64,000 bases of DNA from Haladaptatus pallidirubidus. Lineage in GTDB: Archaea; Halobacteriota; Halobacteria; Halobacteriales; Haladaptataceae. Location: positions 1-64,000 of the forward strand of contig NZ_CP085305.1 in assembly GCF_020700235.1 (NCBI RefSeq). Reading direction: 5' to 3'. Within the stretch, counting starts at the first letter, position 1. Every line of letters begins with the position of its first letter. A model generated the notes under the pieces. That model made no database searches, had not been told where the DNA came from, and saw only the letters and a list, made by a program, of their open reading frames with translations. Below, piece after piece: positions 25,874 through 35,873 of the stretch. The position numbers and the translations under genes were made by a program.

Positions 25874-27594
25874 TCTAGGAAACGTTCAATGCGCTCGGTT
25901 GCGCTACGAAGGCGATCTGAAAGGCGGTTTTCCTCGCGACGAAGCGACGCCTCGGCGAACAGCCGTTCACGCCCCGAGAGTTGGGAGAGATCCTCCGCGA
26001 CCCGTAGGCCAGGAAGTGGCGCGTACGGTAACGCCGGTTCTTGGTGGTATTCGCTACCGGCAGTGTAGAGGCCAGGAACAAGTAGATTTCCAAGGTCAAT
26101 CTGCAGATCCTCGACCGCTGTTAACGCGGCCGAATCGTCAATGTCCACGGCATCGATAGCAGCGTTTGCTTCGATAACGGCGGTCTGGAAGTCGTCAAGA
26201 TGGGCACGGGCGTCGTCAAATCGCTCCCCGTCTGGATCAATATCATCGAGTGCAGCACGAACGTCGACCGCGGTCGCGGCGAAGTCATGCGGGAGTATAG
26301 GAGAACAACAAATTCGGCTGGCGAGTGAGACATAGAGCTTCGTTTCCTCGACGAGTACATCAACGTCGACCTTGTCTCGGGTGTCCTCGGGAGTGTGCCA
26401 CCACCATCCGCCACCGATGGGACCGCCCTCATCCGTTCCGGGATCGAGTCGGGCACCAGAAAGAAGTGAACTCAGGCCCGTACCCCAGAAAGACTGGTCG
26501 GAGTTGCGTGCTGGGCGATCAGAGGAACCTAAAAAGCTCTCGTCGTCTTCGCGACGCTTAAACTCGCTTGCCGCGTCCATCGCGTCGACGTGCTCGTCTC
26601 CGAGTTCGACCATATGCTGATACCAAAAACTGTCAGCTCCAATCAGACCATTTAAGTCAAGGTGAAGGTACGCGACACCGTTCTCCCGAAGGTCAGTCCA
26701 ATGCTCGTCGGCGTACCACGCGCTACCGGCGTACCGTCCCGTTGAATGACCTGGCCAAAACCCGAAGACTAGTCCCCGACGCGGTTGCACATCCGCAAAT
26801 ATTCGAGCGAGTTCAAGTGTCGCGGCCATGGCAGTGGCGTTGTCAGTCACTCCTTCATACCACGAATCGACGTGGTTACCGACGAGGAAAAAGCGGTCGC
26901 TCTCACGTCCATCAATGCGGCCAACGGGACAAGGAAGCGTTCTTGATTCCGTCGTCACCTGCGTAGTCACTGTCGCCTTGACCGGTCCATCGGCGAGGTG
27001 TTCACGTAACCATGCACCGTCCTCTTGAGTGATTTCGACCACTGGAAGATCGGGAATGGTACCAATGTCGCCAAGACCAGGCGTTCCCCAGATTGGGGTA
27101 ACGATCATCTCGTGAAGTTGGTCGGGTGTGACCGACTCGAAGACGACGGCAGCTACATTCGCTTCCTCAAGGAGGCGGACAGGTTCGGGCGTTGGAAGGC
27201 CGCGTGTGAAAACGATTCGACCATCAAGATCCATGGCCGTGATTGAGTCGGTAGTCACGTCGTCGAGATGTACCACTTCAGCGTGAATACCAGACGGTGG
27301 TGTACTCGCGCCAAACGAAGTCGTTATCGCCTCCGTCACCGCTCGATGTTTTGGCGTAGTCACGGTGAGAGAAGCATCCTCGGGAACACTGACGAAGGCT
27401 TCGAACTCGTGAAGTGTCGCATCTACACCGTATTCCGTCAATGTCTCGATAATGTACTCGCTCGCCTCCCACTCGTCGGCTGTACCGGAGACCCGTTCTA
27501 ATCCAACGAAGGCGTCAAGGTGACGGTCAAGTTCGTCAGGGTCGATAGTCTCATGGAGTGTCGCCTCGATCTCTCGATCGACATGTTCGAACAT
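25870..27594 (-). CDS. M28-family peptidase-like protein, paralogue 1
   Basis: Met at 27594 is preferred because the TATA-like TTATAATA (27617-27625) sits about 27 bp upstream, giving a leaderless message; a GTG at 27612 is the alternative. The 574-aa protein has an N-terminal PA-type insert and the M28 core VGNHVDSWYEGVTDNATAMA with His and Asp metal ligands. The usual EExG motif of M28 is replaced by WPGHSTGRYAGSAWYAD, so the catalytic Glu pair is missing. The gene at 34101 has the same substitution. It may act on unusual amide substrates. It is divergent from the amidohydrolase. Confidence 0.8.
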   Translation of the reverse strand: MFEHVDREIEATLHETIDPDELDRHLDAFVGLERVSGTADEWEASEYIIETLTEYGVDATLHEFEAFVSVPEDASLTVTTPKHRAVTEAITTSFGASTPPSGIHAEVVHLDDVTTDSITAMDLDGRIVFTRGLPTPEPVRLLEEANVAAVVFESVTPDQLHEMIVTPIWGTPGLGDIGTIPDLPVVEITQEDGAWLREHLADGPVKATVTTQVTTESRTLPCPVGRIDGRESDRFFLVGNHVDSWYEGVTDNATAMAATLELARIFADVQPRRGLVFGFWPGHSTGRYAGSAWYADEHWTDLRENGVAYLHLDLNGLIGADSFWYQHMVELGDEHVDAMDAASEFKRREDDESFLGSSDRPARNSDQSFWGTGLSSLLSGARLDPGTDEGGPIGGGWWWHTPEDTRDKVDVDVLVEETKLYVSLASRICCSPILPHDFAATAVDVRAALDDIDPDGERFDDARAHLDDFQTAVIEANAAIDAVDIDDSAALTAVEDLQIDLGNLLVPGLYTAGSEYHQEPALPYAPLPGLRVAEDLSQLSGRERLFAEASLRREENRLSDRLRSATERIERFLD

Positions 27595-27643
27595 ACCGTG
27601 GGTGGGAGACACACGGTATTATAACCGCTAGGTTCGTCCCTCC

Positions 27644-28798
27644 ATGTCGATGGAGTACATACGTACTGACGGTATCTATCACCCGGATCGAGAGGAAATC
27701 AAAAAGTCCATCGTAGTGGTTGAGGACGGGGATATCGTCGAACTGAGAGACGACGTGCCTACTGATACGGAGGTAACAATAGAGACCGACGGGTATGCAC
27801 TACCAGGGTTCGTAGACGCCCACTCACACGCGTCGATACGACCGTGGGAGGGTGATCAGATCGGTCAGCTACGCGCAGATGCAGCCGTTGGTGCGGTGCG
27901 AGCGACCAATAACCTTTGGCGCGATTTGGAAGCCGGGACGACAACAATGCGTCTGATGGGTGAGGAGCGGGGACTTGACCTCCACCTTGCGGCGCTCGAA
28001 CGTGAGGGAGAACTCAATGCGCCGCGCCTGCTTCCGAGTGGTGTCCACCTGACGCCAACCGGTGGCCACGGAAAGGCGTTGACGGCAACTGACGGATCAT
28101 CAGCGATACGTACACGCATCCGAACGAACGTCGAGGCCGGCGCGCACCACGTGAAGTACTTTGCCACGGGCGGAGTATCGAGCGACACCGGCGACGTCGG
28201 ACGTCCGCTCTACACCGACGAGGAAGTGGCAGCCATCGTGGACGAGAGCCATCGACTAGGCGTCCACGTGGCCGCCCATGCCCATGGCGGACGAGGAGCG
28301 TTATCAGCCGTTGAAGCAGGCGTCGATACGATCGAACACGGGGGCGCGCTCGACGAGGAAACACTCAACGCGCTCGACGGTAGCGACCGACACGTTATCG
28401 GAACGTTCTCTATCCTCCACCATCCCCGCGGCATCGAAGCAGGCGACGCAGACTCTCCCGCCGTCATGGCAAAGGTCCGCGAGGCACGCGAGCGAGGGGG
28501 TGAAGCCTGGACAACGCTGTTGGAGCGCGACGTGGCGGTTGCATTGGGTACGGACAGCATGCACGGACACCTAGCTGACGAGGTCGCTCACTTGCTCGAC
28601 CTCGGGACGAGTCCCGAAGTCGCAATTCGAGCAATCACAACCGAAGCTGCGCGGGCGGCACACATCGACCACCGCGTCGGTAGCCTCGAAGCGGGCAAAA
28701 GCGCCGACCTCGTCATTGTAAACGATCATCCATTGGAGAATCCGCACACGGTTGCTGATCCGCAGGCGGTTGTCAAACGTGGAGAGGTGGTCGCATGA
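27644..28798 (+). CDS. Metal-dependent amidohydrolase
   Basis: The 384-aa protein (or 382 aa from Met3) has the amidohydrolase ligand set: HSH in VDAHSHASIRPWEGDQ, Lys in HHVKYFATGG, His in VHVAAHAHGG and TIEHGG, and Asp in GTDSMHG. The C-terminal ADLVIVNDHPLENP closes the composite beta domain. These features match the imidazolonepropionase/prolidase-like branch that hydrolyses cyclic or linear amides. It overlaps the downstream M20 gene by 4 nt, so the two probably act one after the other. The start lies 24 bp from the shared TATA-like element. Confidence 0.85.
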   Translation: MSMEYIRTDGIYHPDREEIKKSIVVVEDGDIVELRDDVPTDTEVTIETDGYALPGFVDAHSHASIRPWEGDQIGQLRADAAVGAVRATNNLWRDLEAGTTTMRLMGEERGLDLHLAALEREGELNAPRLLPSGVHLTPTGGHGKALTATDGSSAIRTRIRTNVEAGAHHVKYFATGGVSSDTGDVGRPLYTDEEVAAIVDESHRLGVHVAAHAHGGRGALSAVEAGVDTIEHGGALDEETLNALDGSDRHVIGTFSILHHPRGIEAGDADSPAVMAKVREARERGGEAWTTLLERDVAVALGTDSMHGHLADEVAHLLDLGTSPEVAIRAITTEAARAAHIDHRVGSLEAGKSADLVIVNDHPLENPHTVADPQAVVKRGEVVA

Positions 28799-30183
28799 GC
28801 GCTACAGACTACATCGAGCGCGAGTTCGAAGCGTTCGTAGACGATCTTTTTGAACTGCTCGCCCAACCGTCCATCAGCGCCACAGGTGAGGGGGTACCAG
28901 AATGTACGGCCCTTGTTGAGCGGCTTTGTCGCGAGTATGGGTTTAAAAACGTCGAGATCGTCGAAACGTCAGGACAGCCCGCCATTATCGCACGAACTCG
29001 AACTGTTTCCGACGCCAAGAATACGCCACGGATACTCATCTACGGCCACTACGATGTTCAGCCAGTCTCCCCTGGAGAATGGACGACACCACCGTTTGAA
29101 CCGACGATACGTGAAGGCCCTGGTGGAAACGGCGATAAACGAATCTATGCCCGCGGCGCGGGCGATAACAAGGGTCAGTGGTTCGCTCACCTTTGTGCAA
29201 TTCGGGCCCTTAGCGAGACAGACGATCTTCCGGTTGACGTCACCCTACTCCTTGAAGGAGAGGAGGAAAGCGGCAGTCCAAACTTGGAATCTGTCGTTCG
29301 GGAGCACGCTGAAACCCTGGCGGCTGATCTGGCATACGTAGCTGACGGCCCCATAGATACCTCAGGTCGGCCACACGTGCTGATGGGTGCACGCGGTCTC
29401 TGCTACGTTGAGGTAAACGCGCGCGGACCGAACCGTGACCTCCATTCGGGCAACTACGGCGGTCCAATCCCAAATCCAGCATGGGAGTTGATACGTGTCT
29501 TAGACTCGATGAAGGACAAAGAGGGGCGTATCACCATCAATGGATTCTATGACGACGTGCGACCCATTGAGGAAATTGACCGGGAAGCGTTGGAGGCGAT
29601 GCCGTTCGATGCTGAAGCAGTACAAGCAGAGCTAGATGTGGCGGGCTTTGCCGACGGACCAGGGGAAAGCTACTTGGAGAAACTGCTCTACTACCCGACG
29701 CTGAACGTCGCCGGCTTCACGAGCGGCTACGGTGGTGAAGGGACGAAGACCATCATTCCATCGCGGGCTCAGGCAAAACTCGACATGCGTCTCGTCGCCG
29801 ACCAAGACCCTGACAACATATTTGAGAAGTTCCACCAGCACGTTGAAAAACACGCGTCAGGAACCGTCGATATCGATGTACAGAAGCTAGGGACGATGCG
29901 ACCGCAACGGACGCCGCTTGACCATCCCGTTCGCGAGCCGATACTGGCAGCAGTGGCGGCAGGCTGGGATGCCGAGCCCATTCTAAAGCCAACGCTCGGG
30001 GGATCGCTTCCAACGGCAGTCTTTACCGACGAACTCGGGATACCGTGCGTCACTGTCCCGTACGCCAATAGCGACGAGAACAATCATTCGCCCGATGAGA
30101 ACTTCTCACTCGACTGCTTCAAAAACGGCATTCTGACGACAATGGAGCTACTCCAGCGGTTGCCAAAGAGTGGAGTGATTTAG
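28795..30183 (+). CDS. M20-family metallopeptidase (dipeptidase-like)
   Basis: The 462-aa protein has the di-zinc site of the M20 family: GHYDVQPVSP (His and Asp), RGAGDNKGQ (bridging Asp), LEGEEESGS (catalytic Glu pair), and a C-terminal zinc ligand region near ENNHSPDENF. The lid domain contains YGGEGTKTIIPSRAQAKLDM. M20 enzymes hydrolyse dipeptides, N-acyl amino acids or carbamoyl amino acids. It overlaps the amidohydrolase by 4 nt and probably cleaves its product. Its stop overlaps the end of the convergent small membrane gene. Confidence 0.9.
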   Translation: MSATDYIEREFEAFVDDLFELLAQPSISATGEGVPECTALVERLCREYGFKNVEIVETSGQPAIIARTRTVSDAKNTPRILIYGHYDVQPVSPGEWTTPPFEPTIREGPGGNGDKRIYARGAGDNKGQWFAHLCAIRALSETDDLPVDVTLLLEGEEESGSPNLESVVREHAETLAADLAYVADGPIDTSGRPHVLMGARGLCYVEVNARGPNRDLHSGNYGGPIPNPAWELIRVLDSMKDKEGRITINGFYDDVRPIEEIDREALEAMPFDAEAVQAELDVAGFADGPGESYLEKLLYYPTLNVAGFTSGYGGEGTKTIIPSRAQAKLDMRLVADQDPDNIFEKFHQHVEKHASGTVDIDVQKLGTMRPQRTPLDHPVREPILAAVAAGWDAEPILKPTLGGSLPTAVFTDELGIPCVTVPYANSDENNHSPDENFSLDCFKNGILTTMELLQRLPKSGVI

Positions 30184-30371
30184 CCCTCTTCTTCCCCGTA
30201 TACGAGATCGTCTACTTCTTCGTCCGTCATTTTCTCCGCGCGTAATCCAATGAACTTTGATCGATCCTTCGGCGGATTAGTGAAGACAAGATAGACGCCC
30301 AGCACAACGGAAAGGACTGCCATTCCTACCAACAATGCGATGGCAGTCAACGTCGTCGAATCGAATTGCAC
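30180..30371 (-). CDS. 63-aa single-pass membrane protein of the symporter operon
   Basis: The product has one strong membrane helix (LTAIALLVGMAVLSVVLGVYLVF) and an acidic cytoplasmic tail, EKMTDEEVDDLVYGEEEG. It lies 42 bp downstream of the sodium/solute symporter in the same direction and is the last gene of that operon. It may be a small accessory subunit. No family is recognised. Confidence 0.65.
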   Translation of the reverse strand: MQFDSTTLTAIALLVGMAVLSVVLGVYLVFTNPPKDRSKFIGLRAEKMTDEEVDDLVYGEEEG

Positions 30372-30413
30372 GACGATACCTCGTTACTCTCTACTCAAAT
30401 AGTTTTGCCGCGT

Positions 30414-31931
30414 CTATGTATCGCGTTCGTCTGTTCCCCCATCAGCGACAGTAACGTCATCGAAGAATGGAGCGAGAGACTTTCGAGACGGTTTCCCTGT
30501 CGCGTATGAGACGACAACCATCACGAGGAAACTCACAAGTACTCCCGGGATGACTGGATCATTTGCTGCTAAGCTCTCCGGAATAAACGAGTATATTTCG
30601 GTGCCAACGTGCCAGATAATGACCGTAGAGAATCCAAATACCATTCCCGCTACGCCGCCCGCCGTTGTCACCCGTTTCCAATGGAGACCGAGCACCAACG
30701 GCATAAAGAACATTGCTCCCATCATCGACGCCTGGAGCACGACGATGAACTGGACGAGGTCACCGACAAGCCCGCGATTCAGTGCGAGCACAAGCGGAAT
30801 AAGACCGAGAATTCCGATGGAGATGCGGTTCGCCCACAGTTTCTGTCGCTCCGTTGCATCTGGGTTGAAGAGTTTGACATAGATGTCATGAGCGAGACCA
30901 GCACCCGAGACAATCATCACCGAGTCAACGGTGCTCAAGATAGCCGAGAAGATCGCACTAATGAGCAACGCACCGAGGATCGGGCCGAGCACGTTCAAAC
31001 TCATGATGACGCTAGCCAGGTCGGGGTTCGACAGCGCAGGGAACATGACACGCATGTAGACCGCGAGCAGTGCGACTGAAGTACCGATGATTGCCTGGAA
31101 GATGAGGGTGATACCGATGGCCTGACGAACGGTTTTCTCATCTCGCATCGAGTAGATGCGAGTGATCTCGTATGGTGCTGCCGCGATAGAGAAACCGAAC
31201 GCGGCCATGAAGCCAACAATCTCTTGGGTTGATAGTGCCTGCCCGACAAACGATGGATTGAATGACTGGAAGATGGCGTTCACGGTTCCGAGACCGCCGA
31301 CAAAGGTGAACGCAAGCGGCAGCGCGACGACGACCGCAACCGCCATAATGATTGCTTGAACAAAGTCAGTCAGCATGCTCGCGCGCATGCCGCCTATGGC
31401 CGTGTAAAACACCGCCGTCAGCGCCATAGCGATAATTCCAATCTCGGGGGCGAGCCCAAACATCGATTGGAAGACGATACCGCCACCGGTCAGCTGTGCG
31501 CTCAGGTAGACAGTGTACGCAAGGACGATGAGAATCGCCCCGATCGCGCGCGAGTAGTTGCCGTCAGCCCCATCGTCGCGATACCGCTCAGCGATGAAGT
31601 CAGGGACGGTAACTCGACCGAACCGCCGCATCTGCGGTGCAACGAGGAGAAGTGAGACAATCCATCCAGCCCAAAGTCCAGGCCAAATCCAGATGAATCC
31701 AAAGCCGAGCAGGTAGTGGACACCGAACGTTCCAACCAGTGTTCCTGCACTCATTTGAGAGGCCGAGAGCGTTGCACCCCCTACGAGCGGACCAATCTCT
31801 CGTCCTGCGACAAGAAAGTCCTCTTCATCCTTTGTCTTGGTATAGCCATAATACCCGATTCCGAGGATGATGAGGAAGTATACGACAACCGTCCCGAGGA
31901 ACAGTGGGCTAAGGTTAGCACCGACCATCAC
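30414..31931 (-). CDS. Sodium:solute symporter (SSS family)
   Basis: The 505-aa protein has about 13 hydrophobic segments and SSS landmarks such as GYYGYTKTKDEEDFLVAGRE near the N-terminus, ATLSASQMSAGTLVGTFG and AIFSAILSTVDSVMIVSGAG. SSS carriers use the sodium gradient to import sugars, amino acids, ureides or organic acids. The gene overlaps the upstream 51-aa membrane gene by 4 nt and lies beside peptidase and amidohydrolase genes, so it likely imports their substrate. Substrate not deducible. Confidence 0.9.
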   Translation of the reverse strand: MMVGANLSPLFLGTVVVYFLIILGIGYYGYTKTKDEEDFLVAGREIGPLVGGATLSASQMSAGTLVGTFGVHYLLGFGFIWIWPGLWAGWIVSLLLVAPQMRRFGRVTVPDFIAERYRDDGADGNYSRAIGAILIVLAYTVYLSAQLTGGGIVFQSMFGLAPEIGIIAMALTAVFYTAIGGMRASMLTDFVQAIIMAVAVVVALPLAFTFVGGLGTVNAIFQSFNPSFVGQALSTQEIVGFMAAFGFSIAAAPYEITRIYSMRDEKTVRQAIGITLIFQAIIGTSVALLAVYMRVMFPALSNPDLASVIMSLNVLGPILGALLISAIFSAILSTVDSVMIVSGAGLAHDIYVKLFNPDATERQKLWANRISIGILGLIPLVLALNRGLVGDLVQFIVVLQASMMGAMFFMPLVLGLHWKRVTTAGGVAGMVFGFSTVIIWHVGTEIYSFIPESLAANDPVIPGVLVSFLVMVVVSYATGKPSRKSLAPFFDDVTVADGGTDERDT

Positions 31932-32083
31932 TGCTCACCTCCGGTTCTGTCGGTCACGGTTTGTGAATCAATCCGCGTTTTATTGTCCTCCTGTCTACCC
32001 TTATACCAGCCCCACGCAAATGTGAAGACTATGTATAGCAGTGCAACTCCCAAAAATACCATCAGCTGTGAACTAAGCGACAT
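31928..32083 (-). CDS. 51-aa single-pass membrane protein before the symporter
   Basis: The start at 32083 (MSLSSQLMVFLGVALLYIVF) gives one membrane helix and a charged tail. It overlaps both neighbours: the upstream secreted-protein gene by 11 nt and the symporter by 4 nt. Such short hydrophobic partners are common before SSS-type carriers in haloarchaea. Longer frames to 32149 are rejected because they lie inside the previous gene. Confidence 0.65.
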   Translation of the reverse strand: MSLSSQLMVFLGVALLYIVFTFAWGWYKGRQEDNKTRIDSQTVTDRTGGEQ

Positions 32084-32822
32084 TTGTTTCCCTCCTGTTA
32101 CCGATGAGTCCGCGAGTGTACGCCAACCATAGACCGAGGAACCCACCAATGAGAGTGAGTCCGACTATTGTTGCAATAGTGTCGATTGTGAAAAACGACC
32201 CGGCTCCGTCACCGTATGTTACTGAGACGAATCCTGGGACATGAACTAAATCAAATTGGAGCGTCGAGCCGCCGTTGCTTTGTGCGTTCACCTTCGGGAA
32301 CGATGCGCCGTGAACCTGCGTTCCTTCAGGCAACATTACCGTCATATCGATATTCCGGTCTGTTCCAGCGGTTTCGAACGACGGAACCCAAATCGGAGCC
32401 TTGAGCTTGTTCGCTATTCCTTGCACTGTATACTCAAGCGCGACGGTAACCCTATCGCCATCACTCACGCTTTCAACTGGAACTGCGAGATCCATGTATC
32501 TGTCATGCCGAGTCACGTCCGGTGAGACCTCGTTTCCGTTCACTGTGGCGGACACGTCTCCGATTCGATGATCTGGGAATAGCCACATCGTCCCTTCAAC
32601 CGCGGAGAGCGATGACTCTCCGTTCCCAGTGCTTTCGACATCAAACGTGTACTGGGCTGTGACAACGCTCGACTCACCAGCATCTATGTCTATGGATGCA
32701 GTTGCGAGCGTCACATCTGGACTCGATTCCTCTTGTGCGGTCGCAGGTGCGACGCTCAGGCCTGTGAGAACCGCCACGAGGAAACATATTCGTAATAGTA
32801 TTCGTATGTTATTTGGCACCAC
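32073..32822 (-). CDS. Exported membrane-anchored protein of the symporter operon
   Basis: The 249-aa protein has a signal peptide (about residues 1-29, ending ATAQ), an extracellular beta-rich domain with acidic composition (ASIDIDAGESSVVTAQYTFD) and a C-terminal membrane helix (ATIVGLTLIGGFLGLWLAY) with a short basic tail. It is the first gene of the unit that contains a 51-aa membrane protein and the sodium symporter. A substrate-capturing or sensing role at the surface is plausible but unproven. Confidence 0.7.
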   Translation of the reverse strand: MVPNNIRILLRICFLVAVLTGLSVAPATAQEESSPDVTLATASIDIDAGESSVVTAQYTFDVESTGNGESSLSAVEGTMWLFPDHRIGDVSATVNGNEVSPDVTRHDRYMDLAVPVESVSDGDRVTVALEYTVQGIANKLKAPIWVPSFETAGTDRNIDMTVMLPEGTQVHGASFPKVNAQSNGGSTLQFDLVHVPGFVSVTYGDGAGSFFTIDTIATIVGLTLIGGFLGLWLAYTRGLIGNRRETNVA

Positions 32823-32902
32823 TAGTCAACCTCACATTCTTCGACCAAGAGACACCACTTAAAAGCATCGGGAAAGGTAAAACTTCTTACTAGTTAGCGA
32901 AA

Positions 32903-33937
32903 TTATTCTTGGGGTTCAATAACCACTTTACCGAATACCTCCCGATTCTCGATAGCCTCATGGGCCTCGGTGATCCCATCGAGAGGGAGTACTCGGTCGA
33001 TGACGGGTTCAAGTTCTCCAGCAGCAACGAGACTGCCAACGTCGCGGAAATCCTGGCGGTTTCCCATGGGTGCGCCGCGAATTTGGCGGTGATGCTGGTA
33101 AACGGATCGAATATCAATGTCTGAGTCGGAGCCGCTTGTCGCCCCACAAATAACCATTCGGCCGCCCATCGCGAGGCTGTCGATGCTTTGCTGCCACGTC
33201 TCTTGGCCGACGTGGTCTGCAACGAGGTTGACGCCGTGACCGTCGGTTAGCTTGTGAACTTCCTCATCGAAAGCAACCCTCGTATAGTCGATAACCTCGT
33301 CTGCCCATTCGGAGACACGTTCGGCTTTCTCAGGGGTTGAGGTCGTGGCAAAGGTTGTTGCCCCAAGTCGATTGGCAATCTGGAGTGCAGCATTTCCGAC
33401 ACCGCCGCTGGCGCCGAGTATCAATGCTGTTTCAGCGGGACGAAGCTCGCCCGTGGTAATTATCATGCGCCAGGCGGTCGTGAAGGTAATTGGCCACGCG
33501 GCTGCGGTAACGAAGGTGAGCGATTCCGGTTTCGGGTCAAGACACCACGCCGGGACAGTTACGTATTCTGCGAGGCCACCCGGCAAATCTTCTCCAATAA
33601 TTCTGTATTCGTGGCACATCGTGTGCTCGCCGTTAAGGCAGTACCGACACTCCCCACACGTGACGCCAGGGTAGACGACGACCTCATCACCAATACGATC
33701 TTCGTCGACGTCATCCCCAACTGCGTCGACAATACCCGCAATGTCACAGCCAGTACGCTTCGGAAAGTCCCCGTCGTCTTCAGGGTGTCCTAGTCTGGCA
33801 AAGACATCAAGATGGTTGAGTGCGCAGGCCTCAACTTGAATCCGCACCTCGCCTCGGTCAGGTTCAGGAGCGTCCGTCTCGACGACCGCCAATGCTTCAT
33901 CTGACGATCCATACTGCATAATGTGTGCGGTACGCAT
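32903..33937 (-). CDS. Zinc-binding alcohol dehydrogenase (MDR family)
   Basis: The 344-aa protein has a GroES-like N-terminal domain with Cys38 (VEACALNHLDVFARLGHP), the structural zinc loop CGECRYCLNGEHTMC, and a Rossmann domain with LGASGGVGNAALQIANRLGA. The catalytic Cys region reads CALNHLD, as in quinone-reductase-like MDR enzymes. It should oxidise or reduce a small alcohol, aldehyde or enone with NAD(P). It is transcribed away from the second M28 gene. Confidence 0.85.
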   Translation of the reverse strand: MRTAHIMQYGSSDEALAVVETDAPEPDRGEVRIQVEACALNHLDVFARLGHPEDDGDFPKRTGCDIAGIVDAVGDDVDEDRIGDEVVVYPGVTCGECRYCLNGEHTMCHEYRIIGEDLPGGLAEYVTVPAWCLDPKPESLTFVTAAAWPITFTTAWRMIITTGELRPAETALILGASGGVGNAALQIANRLGATTFATTSTPEKAERVSEWADEVIDYTRVAFDEEVHKLTDGHGVNLVADHVGQETWQQSIDSLAMGGRMVICGATSGSDSDIDIRSVYQHHRQIRGAPMGNRQDFRDVGSLVAAGELEPVIDRVLPLDGITEAHEAIENREVFGKVVIEPQE

Positions 33938-34100
33938 GACGTGCGATTACCTATCACGATACGTAAATCTACGTGCTGCGGCGAACGCCGAGTCGTGGTA
34001 GTTCTTAAACGGCATCGAATGACGCTAATTGTGTCCGAATAGAGGCGATCTGTACACTCATACCAAACTGTTTTGTATACGTATTGTGAGTATCGATGTG

Positions 34101-35873
34101 ATGAGTCAGCAAGTAGCAAACAGTGCAGCCCTTAGCGACATTGAAACACGTGTCGTTGATGACATTTCAGTGGACGAACCTTGGTCATTGTTGGAGGAGT
34201 TCTCGGAGTTAGAACGCGTCTCCGGAACCGAGGACGAGGTACGTGCTGCTGAGTATATCACCGAACAGCTGGATGAGTTTGGAGTTAAATACGATCGATA
34301 CGACCCGGAATTGTACATTAGCCAGCCTCACGATGCATCTGTTCGGACACTGAACCGTGAGTTCGAGTTTGGCCCTGTTAAGACAATCTCTTTCGCTGCC
34401 TCGACGACCGTGTCGGGCAAGGTAGAGTACGTCGGTTCAGCGGGGACTGACTTACTCTCTCAAGAAGACGATGCACGCGAACCGTACACGGACGTCGGTG
34501 ATTTAAACGACAAGATTGCTCTTACTGCCGCGGGCAGTCTCTCGATTCGTGCAACGCGTATTTTAGAGGAAAAGGGCGCTATCGGTGTTATCGCTATTCA
34601 CGAACATGACCGCGAGCCGCACAACGGTATCGCGACCCCTATTTGGGGCGGCGCTCCACGGTTGGACGAAGCGGACAAAATTCCCAACATTCCCATTGTA
34701 AATGTCCGAAAACCGGACGGAGCGCAATTGCGTGAGTGGGCCGACAGCGAGGAAGGCCTCAAAGTCGAATTAGAGACGGATCTGACGACTGACTGGATGG
34801 AGTGCCCGGTCGTGGTTGCTGAGATCGAAGGGAGCGGAGACACCGACGAGTTCGTCCTGCTCCACGGCCACTATGACTCGTGGTATGTCGGCATCACAGA
34901 CAACGCAACCGGCGACGCGGGATTACTCGAACTAGCACGTGTAATCAATAACTACGGCGACGAACTGGATCGCAACCTGCGGGTCGCGTGGTGGCCGGGC
35001 CATTCAACGGGGCGGTACGCCGGCAGCACGTGGTATGCCGATGAGTTCGCACACGACTTGGTAGAGAACTGCGTTGCCCAGGTAAACATGGACAGCCCTG
35101 GTGCAAAGGGCGCGACCGAGTACGCTGATATGTCCTGCTGGACGCCAGAGGCGCACGCGCTTGTCGGCGACGCCATCAACGACGTGACTGGCGCACCATA
35201 CGGCGAAAATCACCCATTTCGAGCGGGTGACTACTCATTCGACAATATTGGCTTGACCGGCTTCTTCATGCTCTCTTCGAATATCCCAGCCGATGTACGG
35301 GAAGAAAACGGGTGGCACCCCGTTGGTGGCTGTGGTGGCAACTCTGACGCATGGCATGTCTCGACCGACACGCTTGATAAGGCCGGTAAGGAAGAACTCG
35401 TACGCGACATCCGTGTGTACGCAGTCAGCTTACTTCGCGTACTCAACGCGGATGTTCTTCCGTTCGACCATGTACGCAATGCTGACCGGCTCATTGAGAT
35501 AGTCGAGGAGTACGATAAAGAAGCAGGCGAGGCCTTCGATTTTGGCCCAACACTCGCAGAACTCTATCCGCTCCGTGATGATATCGAATCATTCCAAGAG
35601 GCTGCTCATGACGGCGATGTCACCCCGGCTGTTGCGAATGATACGATCACCGGCCTTGCGAGAATCCTTACGCGGTTGAATCTCGTACGGCGCACCCAGT
35701 TCGAACAGGATCCAGCTGTAAAGCGTGAACCGTTCCCACGGTATTCTCCAGCCCGCAAATTCGCGTTTCTTGAAGGAGATGACCGAAAGTTCCTTCAGGT
35801 GCAACTGAAACGCGAGCAGAATGGAGTCATACACGAGCTTCGTCAGGCACGCGATCTACTGCCCGAGGCATAG
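34101..35873 (+). CDS. M28-family peptidase-like protein, paralogue 2
   Basis: Met at 34101 (MSQQVANSAALSD) is chosen over the upstream frame. The 590-aa protein parallels the one at 25870-27594, with HGHYDSWYVGITDNATGDAG supplying metal ligands and VAWWPGHSTGRYAGSTWYAD where M28 normally has the EExG catalytic motif. A late GCGGNSDAWHVSTDTLDK gives a C-terminal His ligand. Two paralogues with the same lost Glu pair suggest a subfamily with altered chemistry. It runs straight into the hydantoin-racemase-like gene. Confidence 0.8.
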   Translation: MSQQVANSAALSDIETRVVDDISVDEPWSLLEEFSELERVSGTEDEVRAAEYITEQLDEFGVKYDRYDPELYISQPHDASVRTLNREFEFGPVKTISFAASTTVSGKVEYVGSAGTDLLSQEDDAREPYTDVGDLNDKIALTAAGSLSIRATRILEEKGAIGVIAIHEHDREPHNGIATPIWGGAPRLDEADKIPNIPIVNVRKPDGAQLREWADSEEGLKVELETDLTTDWMECPVVVAEIEGSGDTDEFVLLHGHYDSWYVGITDNATGDAGLLELARVINNYGDELDRNLRVAWWPGHSTGRYAGSTWYADEFAHDLVENCVAQVNMDSPGAKGATEYADMSCWTPEAHALVGDAINDVTGAPYGENHPFRAGDYSFDNIGLTGFFMLSSNIPADVREENGWHPVGGCGGNSDAWHVSTDTLDKAGKEELVRDIRVYAVSLLRVLNADVLPFDHVRNADRLIEIVEEYDKEAGEAFDFGPTLAELYPLRDDIESFQEAAHDGDVTPAVANDTITGLARILTRLNLVRRTQFEQDPAVKREPFPRYSPARKFAFLEGDDRKFLQVQLKREQNGVIHELRQARDLLPEA

